From Bryopsis sp. KO-2023 (taxonomy: Eukaryota; Chlorophyta; Ulvophyceae; Bryopsidales; Bryopsidaceae): DNA of 64,000 nucleotides. A program made the translations under genes and the position numbers. Under the pieces are notes generated by a model. The model did not search any database, had not been told where the DNA came from, and was given only the letters and a program-made list of their open reading frames with translations. Location of the stretch: positions 1,612,001 to 1,676,000 of the forward strand of contig BSYQ01000004.1 of assembly GCA_030272585.1 (NCBI GenBank). Direction: 5' to 3'. Shown piece after piece: positions 9,546-18,333 of the stretch (positions are counted from its first letter, which is position 1; each line of letters starts with the position of its first letter).

Positions 9546-10159
9546 GGAACCCCGCACAGGAACGAAAAACGCCGTACAGTCACCTCGCACACACTTAGAA
9601 AGAGCCCGCACAAGCCTGTAACGATCACCCCGCACATACACAAAAGAAGCCCGCACAGTCACCCCGCACAGTCACAAAAGGAACCCGCACAAGGCTGTGA
9701 CAATTACCCCGCACACACAGAGAAGAAGCCCGCACAGCCAACCCGCACAGTCACCCCGCACACACATAAAAGAAGCCCGCACAGCCAGCCCGCACACACA
9801 CAAAAGGAGCCCGCACAAGGCTGTGACAATCACCCCGCACACACATAAAAGAAGCCCGCACAAGGCTGCGACAATCACCCCGCACACACACAAAAGAAGC
9901 CCGTACAGCCACCCCGCACACACACAAAAGAAGCCCGCACAAGGCTGTAACAATCACCCCGCACACACATAAAAGAAGCCCGCACAATGCTGTGACAATC
10001 ACCCCGCACACACATAAAAGAAGCCCGCACAGTCACCCCGCACACACACAAAAGGAGCCCGCACAAGGCTGTGGCAATCACCCCGCACACACATAAAAGA
10101 AGCCCGCACAGTCACCCCGCACACACACAAAAGGAGCCTGCACAGTCACCCCGCAAAGA
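9546..10159. repeat. GC-rich minisatellite, units of about 34 and 45 bp
   Basis: Tandem units are built from CCCCGCACACACA, a short AAAAGAAG, then AGCCCGCACA, either with the insert AGGCTGTGACAATC (45-bp unit) or without it (34-bp unit). Roughly 15 units show small substitutions (CACACACAC/CACACATA, GTGACA/GCGACA). The array is open in several frames on both strands and gives repetitive His/Pro/Lys or Cys/Gly/Val peptides. These come from the repeat and are not genes. Confidence 0.9.
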
Positions 10160-10183
10160 GACCCCGCACAGTTGTGCGGGGTC
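10160..10183. repeat. Perfect short hairpin beside the minisatellite
   Basis: GACCCCGCACA pairs with TGTGCGGGGTC around a 2-nt loop (GT), giving an 11-bp perfect stem made of the minisatellite core word in both orientations. Confidence 0.8.
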
Positions 10184-10213
10184 CTGGACCTCGTGTGCGG
10201 GGTGGTACATGAT

Positions 10214-10587
10214 CCGCACAGAACCTTGACCACCCATGCACAGGGCAAACAACACCCCGCACGGCTCTGTGCCCCGGTTTGGCCCCGTTTTTTGCGGGGT
10301 CCCGAATTAACCCCGCACAGACTGGTACCCCGCACACAGAACCTGACGTCTTTCATATCCACCCCGCACGGCACCCCCGTACAGAGAATAGGCTGCCCCG
10401 CACACTGTACGGGGCTATGTTTCATCTGTACGGGGTCCCACAACGGGAAAGACGTCAGGTTCTGTGTGCGGGGCACCAGTCTGTGCGGGGTCAATTCGGG
10501 ACCCCGCAAAAAACGGGGCCAAACCGGGGCACAGAGCCGTGCGGGGTGTTGTTTGCCCTGTGCATGGGTGGTCAAGGTTCTGTGCGG
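10214..10587. repeat. Foldback: 141-bp near-perfect inverted repeat with 92-bp spacer
   Basis: Arm 10214-10354 is the reverse complement of 10447-10587 with only two mismatches that I can find. Both arms consist of CCCCGCAC/GTGCGGGG words with unique sequence between them. The spacer holds a further partial inverted repeat (CCCCGTACAG/CTGTACGGGG). No coding capacity is supported. It may be a foldback or MITE-like element, or a palindromic outgrowth of the adjacent satellite. Confidence 0.85.
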
Positions 10588-10656
10588 GGTCTGCAAAACA
10601 CACCGCACAGACCGCGATTTCCCATAGTGAGTCCAAATATCATAAAAGATTCTCTT

Positions 10657-11090
10657 TGTTAGTATTTTCTAGTACTTGAGCGCTGTACGAGGTAGTCTGG
10701 GATAGAGTCTAGGGTGGCTGACGCATGTGGGTTCACGAGTAAGACAGATTAGACCCAGAGTTTGGGGCATGCGTCAGCGTACTACACTTAGGGGTACTTA
10801 AGAGGCCCACTCGTTGTTTTGACATTCTCTTATTTTACTTGTAAGAACTCGGGATTCGTGGGATTGGTGTGTTCCCGCTTGTGTGTGTGTTTGTGTGTGT
10901 GTGTGTCTAAGTGTTTGCCTGACGCAATCACTTATCCAACCAAGTGCTCTAGTAGCGTTCACAACCGCGCTAGCTAGAGAGTTGTCTAAACCAACAAACC
11001 CCACAAGTATACTTGCGTTAGCCAGCAAGTTATCACGAATCCAACCAACACAGCCAACCACTATTGCGCCACCCACAAGCTTCACTATCA
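10657..11090 (+). repeat. 5' LTR of chromovirus B
   Basis: 434 bp with TG...CA ends, preceded by the target duplication CTCTT. It contains a TG-microsatellite stretch near 10880-10905 and repeated CCAACCAA words near its end. It should hold the promoter and polyadenylation signals, but I see no clear TATA box. Confidence 0.95.
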
Positions 11091-11092
11091 AT

Positions 11093-11109
11093 TGGTTTCG
11101 GAGCAAGGC
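11093..11109 (+). other. Primer-binding site of chromovirus B
   Basis: TGGTTTCGGAGCAAGGC starts two bases after the 5' LTR and begins with the TGG expected for pairing with a tRNA 3' CCA end. The tRNA cannot be named from this alone. Confidence 0.65.
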
Positions 11110-11237
11110 AAGAACTTTAAGTTCTTGAGATCGAAACTTGTGAACGTGGTGTAACAAACACATTCGTTTGTTTGTTTGTTTGGTAGAGAAACTCCAACCG
11201 TGGTTGTTGAGTACTCCCAAATAGTGGCTGAGAAACC

Positions 11238-13889
11238 ATGGCTGACCGTGAACACGCATTGGAAGTGCGCGAGCCTCAAGTTGAAGAGCCAGGGATTGAA
11301 CCTGAGTTCGATGAGGAATTGCCTGACGCACCCAATGTGGTGTACCAACAAATAAACGTCCAGAACATCCACAATGTCCAGCAAGCAGCTGTCGACATAG
11401 ACATGGGAGCTGATGCGGAAGCCTTAAGAGAGGATGTGGATGCGGTCCATGACCGTGTGGACGATTTAACCCACGGGTTAAGGGGTCACCTGCAGCAAGT
11501 TGACCAGACACTGGGGCAGAGGCTAGCCCATACTGAAGCCTCTGTGTCGAACCAACTGGCTGGCGCATCAGAGGTGATCGGGCAGGCGCTGGAAACACAG
11601 CACCAGCATGCGCAACAGGTTGAGGCCACGCAGCATGCGGTGGTGTCGCAACAGGAGAAGCTGGATACAGTGGTGGCTCAACATGGTCGATATGAGCAAA
11701 GGCTATTGCGCCAAGATATCGAACATAGAAAAGAAAGAGCCGAAATCAAAGCTTCTGTGGATGCAATAACGAGGAGAATGGATGCCGCAGATGTCCTAGC
11801 GGACTCTCGTTTTGCTGACCTAAAAGAAGCAACTGAAGCATCAGCACTTCAGTTAAAACAACTCTCCGAGCTATCCCTTGTACAAGGGCGGAGAATTGAA
11901 GGCTTATTAGGCACTGTTGCGGATTCCAACGAAAAAGTTGAACGGACTCTAGAATTGTTTCGGGAGTCCTTGAACAAACAAGGTGCTGAGGTGAAGCGTT
12001 TGCAGAGCTCAAGAGTAGCAATTCAAAAAGATTTGATTGCCTTGGAGAAAAAGGCATCCAAAACCTGGGATCAGCAGCAAGATGCAGCTGATGTGGTTGC
12101 CTTAAGATTATCTGGCCTGGAACGTGGCATGGAAGATATGAGTGGCGGAAGCCAGAGTGCCCAAAGTGGAAGTGATGCTCGTGCAGTATCACCAGGACGT
12201 GAAGGGGAAGTTGATTCTCCTGAGCCTGAGGACTCAGCCTTTGGGATGCCACTGCCGAAGAAATCAGTAAAGCAGTTGGCTGCATCATGGCCGCCACTAG
12301 ACCAGAGCTTCGCGGTAGGAATGGTTGGGGCAGGAACTTCAACAATTCCAGCTCCACCAGCCGTACAGGTCGAGGAGGGTGAAATCGTTGCTGCAGAAGC
12401 ACCACCATGCACTGCAGTGGATAGCGCACCAGACGCTGATTTCACATTCCCTCAATTGATACCTCCAAGTACAAGAGCTCAGCCTGGAGTACGCATCTCA
12501 GAACCCGATTCTGCCGATGGATCACGTAGACCCACACGAACTGACCCAAGAGTTCTCTCCTCAGCAGAGGTGTTATACCAAATTGACCTTGAGCGTGCTA
12601 AGGCACAGGTCAGAGAAGAGAAAGGAAAAGAACCCATGCAGATCCCCACACGTACTGGGAGATTGGGACTTGGGTTAAGTGCTTTGGGAGCAAGGGTAGA
12701 AAATAACCCCTTTGCTGCACTTGGTTCATATGAGTCTACTGGTGGACCCAGTCGAGTTCCGCGTATGCGTGGAAACTTTGGAGACCCTGGTGATGACGAT
12801 CCAGATGATGATGGCGGTGATGATTACCGCGACAGACGAAACCGCCCACCTTCCCGCATTCCAGGTGCGCCTGATGGCGGAGGGGGTGGTGGCGGTGGTG
12901 GAGATGGTGGAGGCGGTGGACCTCCCGGTGGACCTCCTGGTGGAGGTGGAGGTGGAGGTGGCGCTGGACCAGTAGGGCCAGGACCTCCTAGGCAAGGACA
13001 GTGGTTGCCTAGCACCGTCAAGTTGCAAATGCCTCGTGCATTTAACGGAAGTGGCGAACCAAAAGCCCGTAAATGGCAAGTGCTCATGACGCGGTACTTG
13101 AGAACCTGCGGAGTGCATGAAGCACAGTGGCAATCTGTGATGGCCACTAACCTTTATGGGGCTGCCTCGGATTGGTTAACGATGCAAGAGTTGAAAATTC
13201 ACCGAGGTGAAAGACCACCCTTCCGTGACTGGATGGACTTCATGGATGGCTTAGCTACAGCTTTCGAATTCTCTAGTGATCGAGATGAAGCGTGGCGTGA
13301 CCTCCATAAACTCAAACAGACTGGAACCGTGAAACAGTTTGTGAAAGAGTTTCAGAGGTTAGTCTTGAGGATTCCAGACCTCGAAGAGGATCACCAGTAT
13401 TTACTCTTCGTGGATGGACTTAAAAGTGAAGTTCAGAAGTTAGTCGCAGCAACGGTACCTCGAGATGTCGAGGCTGCCATCATATCCGCCGAACGATTGG
13501 AAGCCCTTGGAGTTGGAACACAAGGCCAAGGAGGGCAGACCAATCAGAAAAAGAAAGGAGTCTGGCGTGGTGGAAGAAAGAAAAAAGGCCAGAATCAGGG
13601 TCAGCAGCAGCAGAACCCTACACCACCAGCCCAAACACCACCACAAGCTGCCGCAGGAGTACAGCAGCAGCAACAGCAACAAGGCAGAGGAGGAGGACGT
13701 GGTGGTGGTGGACGTGGACGCGGTGGTGGTAACCGTGGAAGAGGACAAGCCAATCAGGGAAGACAGAACCCCCAGGGGGGAGGGGGATATAATTGTTATC
13801 TTTGTGGAAAGAAGGGTCATCCCGTGAGGCAATGTCCTAGATTAGAGGAGGTGAAAAACCTCCCTGATGTAAAGAAAATGTTAAACTGA
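11238..13889 (+). CDS. gag: Gag polyprotein of chromovirus B
   Basis: The 883-aa precursor starts at ATG in good context (AAACCATGG), 147 nt after the LTR. Residues about 40-310 form a long coiled coil. A Ser/Pro/acid-rich middle leads to a Gly/Pro tract near 540-590. The Gag core, about 600-760, has PRAFNGSGEPKARKW, clearly homologous to element A. A Gln/Gly/Arg-rich segment precedes the canonical CCHC knuckle CYLCGKKGHPVRQC. Gag ends ...ATG TTA AAC TGA, a good -1 frameshift context for pol. Confidence 0.95.
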   Translation: MADREHALEVREPQVEEPGIEPEFDEELPDAPNVVYQQINVQNIHNVQQAAVDIDMGADAEALREDVDAVHDRVDDLTHGLRGHLQQVDQTLGQRLAHTEASVSNQLAGASEVIGQALETQHQHAQQVEATQHAVVSQQEKLDTVVAQHGRYEQRLLRQDIEHRKERAEIKASVDAITRRMDAADVLADSRFADLKEATEASALQLKQLSELSLVQGRRIEGLLGTVADSNEKVERTLELFRESLNKQGAEVKRLQSSRVAIQKDLIALEKKASKTWDQQQDAADVVALRLSGLERGMEDMSGGSQSAQSGSDARAVSPGREGEVDSPEPEDSAFGMPLPKKSVKQLAASWPPLDQSFAVGMVGAGTSTIPAPPAVQVEEGEIVAAEAPPCTAVDSAPDADFTFPQLIPPSTRAQPGVRISEPDSADGSRRPTRTDPRVLSSAEVLYQIDLERAKAQVREEKGKEPMQIPTRTGRLGLGLSALGARVENNPFAALGSYESTGGPSRVPRMRGNFGDPGDDDPDDDGGDDYRDRRNRPPSRIPGAPDGGGGGGGGGDGGGGGPPGGPPGGGGGGGGAGPVGPGPPRQGQWLPSTVKLQMPRAFNGSGEPKARKWQVLMTRYLRTCGVHEAQWQSVMATNLYGAASDWLTMQELKIHRGERPPFRDWMDFMDGLATAFEFSSDRDEAWRDLHKLKQTGTVKQFVKEFQRLVLRIPDLEEDHQYLLFVDGLKSEVQKLVAATVPRDVEAAIISAERLEALGVGTQGQGGQTNQKKKGVWRGGRKKKGQNQGQQQQNPTPPAQTPPQAAAGVQQQQQQQGRGGGRGGGGRGRGGGNRGRGQANQGRQNPQGGGGYNCYLCGKKGHPVRQCPRLEEVKNLPDVKKMLN

Positions 13890-13924
13890 CCGCCAGGCAG
13901 GAAACTGCTTCGTCTGAGCCTGGC
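13880..13924 (+). promoter_or_regulatory. -1 programmed frameshift cassette at the gag stop, chromovirus B
   Basis: The heptamer G TTA AAC (13880-13886) lies in the gag frame immediately before the TGA stop (13887-13889). The -1 frame is open from here into pol for the whole 255 nt before the first pol ATG. Five nucleotides after AAC a 7-bp stem can form: 13892-13898 (GCCAGGC) with 13918-13924 (GCCTGGC). From memory, GUUAAAC is also the slippery site reported for an arterivirus. Site, spacing and open -1 frame together support Gag-Pol fusion. Confidence 0.75.
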
Positions 13925-14143
13925 CGACGCAAACGTCGTAAGCGAAATAGAGTTCGTAGGCGGCGTAGGAAGCTAAGATCAAAAGTAGGTGCCTCGAAAA
14001 AGGTTTGTACTCACAGCGGAAAACCTGAGGAGCGGACTAGTACACCGCGTGAAGAGAGAACAGAGACACTCTCCACATCTACCCAATCGGCACATGACAA
14101 CTGCGATTGGCAAAATGAACAGAAGGAAAGTACACCGGATGAG

Positions 14144-17100
14144 ATGGATGCGCCTCATGCGTCCTCTGCATCTCTTCCCTCTGTTAGTGAATCTGTGGGC
14201 TCATTGGAGTCGCAGAGTAGTCTACAGGAGTCCCTGCCTGCAGACGTAGACGATAGTGGGTCAGAAACAACCCAACGGTCTACCACAGAGCGAGTTAATG
14301 TGTCAGAAGTTCGATCAACTTCGTCAACCAAGGGTGACACATGCCCTCTGTTAAAAATTCAAGAAGTGCCTGTGAGAGGGTACGAAGTAAAAGCACGGAT
14401 TAAGACCACGGACCTTTATGCATTCATTGATTGTGGAAGTACAGCAAACTATATCAATGATAAGGTAGCGCGTGATCTCGGGTTGTCGATTACACCAAGC
14501 TCAAAGAGAGCGATGTTGGCAAACGGAGATATCAAAGAACTGGCTGGCAGCTGTAACAACCTCCGGGTGAAGATAGGAGGGCTGAAATGCAAAATGAAAG
14601 CGGATCTGTTCCCAGACCTTGGTTATGACCTAATATTGGGCATGCCTTGGTTGCAGAAAGAAAACCCCCGCATAGACTTTCAGCAAAATGAGATTTCAGT
14701 TTGCAAAAACAGCCAAGTGTTTCATCTCCCGTTGCGTCATCCAACCCAAGAGAGTATTGAACCTGAACGAAAAGTACAGTCGATACTGCAGAAAGTGCCA
14801 GTGACTGAGTGTTCTGCTAAGAGGATGATGCGTCATCTCAAAACAGAGACAGCATTCATGGTTGTAGTGCAAGAGTCTGAAGATAAAACTTTAGGCCAAC
14901 ATGAATTGCCTGACGCAATAGAGCGAACACAGCCATTCAACACTGAGGATGAGATTGGCAAACTTATTCGTTCAGACACACCTGCCGAAATTAAAAAGGT
15001 GGTAGAAAAACACCGTGGTGTGTTTCCTCGTGATTTACCCCCAGGGATCCCTCCGAAGAGAAAAGGTCATGAGTTTAAGATAGACCTGAAGGATCCAACA
15101 CCTATCCATCGTCCAATATATAAGCTTTCACCAGCAGAGCTGGATGAAGTGAAAGCACAAGTGGATTACCTTCTGGAACAGAAGAAAATCAAACCATCCG
15201 AGTCCCCTTGGGGCGCGCCAATCCTATTTGTACCGAAAAAGGATGGAGGCTTAAGGATGTGTGTGGATTACAGGTGGATTAATAAGGTGACGGTGAAAAA
15301 CCGATATCCTTTACCCCTGCCAGAAGAATTGATGGATAGAGTGTTTAAAGCCAAAGTGTTCTCAAAGTTAGATCTGCGATCAGGCTACTGGCAATTTCCA
15401 GTAAGGCCATCTGATACAGATAAAACAGCGTTCCGCACGAGATACGGTCACTTTGAGTTTTTGGTAGCGCCTTTTGGGCTAACCAATTGCCCAGCGCAAT
15501 TCCAAACTCTAGTGCAAGACCTACTCGCAGAGTTTTTAGATGATTTTGTTGTTGTCTTTATTGATGACATACTCATCTTCTCTGAAAATATGGAACAGCA
15601 TGCCGAACACTTAGAGAAAGTCCTGTCGCGACTAGCAGAGTATCAGCTCTTTGCCAAGGCAAGTAAAAGTGAGCTGGCTGTTGCAACAGTAGACTATCTT
15701 GGCTACCGCATTAGCGGAAGTGGGTTAGAACCACAGGAACAAAAAGTGAAGGCAGTGAAGGAGTGGAAGGAACTACAGAGTGTTAGCGATGTACGTAGTT
15801 TCCTTGGAATGGTTTCATACTACAGGAAATTCATTCCCCAGTTTGCACATGTTGCTGGACCACTCCATGACTTAGTGAAAAAAGACCATCCCTGGAGATG
15901 GGGACAGGTAGAGCGTGGCGCATTCAATGAACTGAAAAAGCGTCTAAGTCAAGCTCCCGTCCTTATTTTTCCAGATGCGTCACTGCCTTACACAGTGATC
16001 ACTGATGCGTCGAATGAGGCCATCGGTGCCGTGTTAACACAGGATCACGGAGAGGGGCTACAGCCAATAGCTTATCTCTCACGTAGATTCAAGCCTGCCG
16101 AGCTTAACTATGCACCATACGACAAAGAGTTGTGTGCAATATGTTATGCGATGGTGCAGTGGAGGCATTATCTAGAAGGTTGTGCGGGTGGAGTAACAGT
16201 GTTCACTGACCACCAACCTCTGACGCATATTCTGTCGCAGAGGAACCTTTCTAGAACCCAAGCAAGATGGCTTGAGGCGGGGTACTTGACTTCGATCAAC
16301 CCCAAGATCTCCTATATAAAAGGCAAGGCTAATGTGTTAGCAGATGCTCTCTCCCGCAGTGTTCCTAAGCCCGTGGAAACTGCGATGAACATTTCCACTT
16401 GGCAAGTGCATCAAGCAAGCCAAGACGAGTGGAAACAAGCCCTCCAAGCTGATAACTCCTTGGTGAAGATATTGCGGAAGCTTGAGAGTGGTGAGGAAGT
16501 TGAGGGATATTTCCTCAGAGAGGGAATACTCTGGACGGTCCCAAAAAGAGGATTAGTCGAGAAAGTGGTGGTTCCTAAAGGCCAGCGCAATAAGATCATG
16601 AAGGAGTGCCATGAGACACCTTCAGCAGGCCATACAGGACCAGCGCGAACAGGAGAAATCCTAGCGCGGCGATATTGGTGGAAAGGGTGGATGAATGAGT
16701 TGAAGGCATTTGTACGCGAATGCCCTGTGTGCCAACAAATAAAGGCTGACACACAGAAGCCTATGGGCTTACTTCAACCCTTGCCAATACCTGAGCGGAA
16801 GTGGGAGCAGATTACCACTGACTTGGTGACAGATCTACCAGCATCCAATGGGTTTAGTGCTGTAGCTGTCTTTGTCGATAGACTTACCAAGTTTGTGCAT
16901 TTTGCCCCATGTACTAAAGAGATTACCGCTGCAGGATACGCCCAACTTTTTATCGAACATGTTTACCGCAACCATGGCCTACCTAAAGTGATTGTGTCTG
17001 ATAGAGACCCTCGCTTTACCAGCAAGTTCTGGCAGACGCTTTTTAAAGCTCTGGGTACAGAGATTCGTATGAGTACAGCTTACCACCCGCAGACGGATGG

Positions 17101-17884
17101 GCAGAGTGAGGTTACCATACGTACTCTGGAAAATTTTCTAAGGCCATATGCTGAAAGGTATCCCCATAAGTGGGTTGAGTATTTACCTACAGCAGAGTTT
17201 GCAGCAAACAATGCAGTGAATGCGAGTACAGGGTACGCACCTGCATATTTGATGTATGGGTACCATCCAGAAACACCAAACATTGGTGGGACGGCAACGC
17301 AATTTCAAGTGGAAGCAGTTAAGACTATGGTAGCACGGATGGCACAGGACTTAGATACCGCAAAAGCATATTACTCTAGGGCACAACACAGAATGTGTGT
17401 AAGTGCAAACAAGAAGAGGAAAGATATTGCTTTTGAGAAAGGGGAGAAAGTCCTGATAAAAAGCCGTTTTATTCCGTTAGCTGCTTTGAACAAAGTGAGT
17501 CCCAAACTGCGCCGTCGATTTGTGGGTCCCTTTGAAATTGTGGAGAAAATATCAAAGGTGGCTTACAGAGTTCAACTTCCGGAAACATGGCTCATTCACC
17601 CAGTGTTTCATGTTTCTAAGTTCAAGCGTTATCACGCCTCGAGTGATGACAGCAGGCAGATACAACCTCCAGAAGGAGAGTTGATTGGTAGCGAAGTAGA
17701 ATATGAGGTCGAAAATATCCTAAGGGCTAGAGGTAAACGCAATCGCGAATACCTAGTGCTGTGGAAAGGATACGATCTACTTGACGCTACTTGGGAACCT
17801 GAAGCTAATCTGGTTAACGCACTAGATATACTTCGCGCATTCAAAGAGAAAGAAAGAAAAGAGTTGCAGAAAGGAAGAGAATAG
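14144..17884 (+). CDS. pol: Pol polyprotein of chromovirus B (protease, RT, RNase H, integrase, chromodomain)
   Basis: 1246 codons run from the first in-frame ATG, but the frame is open back to the gag stop at 13889, so the product is probably a Gag-Pol fusion entered by -1 frameshift. The protease DCGS is near residue 95. The reverse transcriptase has FIDD near 473. RNase H starts near 615 (VITDASN). The integrase HHCC finger is near 820-865. The DDE core contains TTDLVTDLP near 891, SDRDPRF and GQSEV. The C-terminal chromodomain lies near 1185-1230 (YEVENIL, VLWKGY, ATWEP). The stretch between gag and the first ATG is very Arg/Lys-rich and could be an RNA-binding or nuclear-targeting spacer. 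No disabling change seen. Confidence 0.96.
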   Translation: MDAPHASSASLPSVSESVGSLESQSSLQESLPADVDDSGSETTQRSTTERVNVSEVRSTSSTKGDTCPLLKIQEVPVRGYEVKARIKTTDLYAFIDCGSTANYINDKVARDLGLSITPSSKRAMLANGDIKELAGSCNNLRVKIGGLKCKMKADLFPDLGYDLILGMPWLQKENPRIDFQQNEISVCKNSQVFHLPLRHPTQESIEPERKVQSILQKVPVTECSAKRMMRHLKTETAFMVVVQESEDKTLGQHELPDAIERTQPFNTEDEIGKLIRSDTPAEIKKVVEKHRGVFPRDLPPGIPPKRKGHEFKIDLKDPTPIHRPIYKLSPAELDEVKAQVDYLLEQKKIKPSESPWGAPILFVPKKDGGLRMCVDYRWINKVTVKNRYPLPLPEELMDRVFKAKVFSKLDLRSGYWQFPVRPSDTDKTAFRTRYGHFEFLVAPFGLTNCPAQFQTLVQDLLAEFLDDFVVVFIDDILIFSENMEQHAEHLEKVLSRLAEYQLFAKASKSELAVATVDYLGYRISGSGLEPQEQKVKAVKEWKELQSVSDVRSFLGMVSYYRKFIPQFAHVAGPLHDLVKKDHPWRWGQVERGAFNELKKRLSQAPVLIFPDASLPYTVITDASNEAIGAVLTQDHGEGLQPIAYLSRRFKPAELNYAPYDKELCAICYAMVQWRHYLEGCAGGVTVFTDHQPLTHILSQRNLSRTQARWLEAGYLTSINPKISYIKGKANVLADALSRSVPKPVETAMNISTWQVHQASQDEWKQALQADNSLVKILRKLESGEEVEGYFLREGILWTVPKRGLVEKVVVPKGQRNKIMKECHETPSAGHTGPARTGEILARRYWWKGWMNELKAFVRECPVCQQIKADTQKPMGLLQPLPIPERKWEQITTDLVTDLPASNGFSAVAVFVDRLTKFVHFAPCTKEITAAGYAQLFIEHVYRNHGLPKVIVSDRDPRFTSKFWQTLFKALGTEIRMSTAYHPQTDGQSEVTIRTLENFLRPYAERYPHKWVEYLPTAEFAANNAVNASTGYAPAYLMYGYHPETPNIGGTATQFQVEAVKTMVARMAQDLDTAKAYYSRAQHRMCVSANKKRKDIAFEKGEKVLIKSRFIPLAALNKVSPKLRRRFVGPFEIVEKISKVAYRVQLPETWLIHPVFHVSKFKRYHASSDDSRQIQPPEGELIGSEVEYEVENILRARGKRNREYLVLWKGYDLLDATWEPEANLVNALDILRAFKEKERKELQKGRE

Positions 17885-18333
17885 GGAAGCAGAGTGTTTG
17901 ATGGCTAAGGTGGAACTCCTTACAGCAAGGGGGCGCGAAAAAGGATACCTTAGAAAAACTCTGTCGACTTCCAAACCAACTCTTTAACTTTTATGCGTTA
18001 GGTGCCTAAGTTATTTGGCTGGCGCAGTAAGTGTAGCTTCAGTAGTACTTTAGAAACCGGGCAAAAGATGTCACATTCGAGATAGTGTGGTTGTTCCGAG
18101 AAAACCCCTATCAAGTGACGTGTTGAGGTGGTCTTGACGAGACTCCAACCGAGCGAAACGTTGGTGTCTCACCCCAATAACCCAACGAGGAAAGTGTACG
18201 AGTCACCCAGCCTTATAAGCGCAGCCCTCGAACCATTTTGCCCTAGTGTTTGTGTGAACGGAGCGAGCTCCTGAGTGAAAAACGTCTAAAGACGCACAAA
18301 CCGTTGTTTATTTCTTTCTTTCCGACGAACATA

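Noticed and set aside
9438..10090. Open frames in both strands of the minisatellite
   Set aside because: They exist only because the repeat unit lacks stops; peptides are pure repeat and shift frame between unit types.
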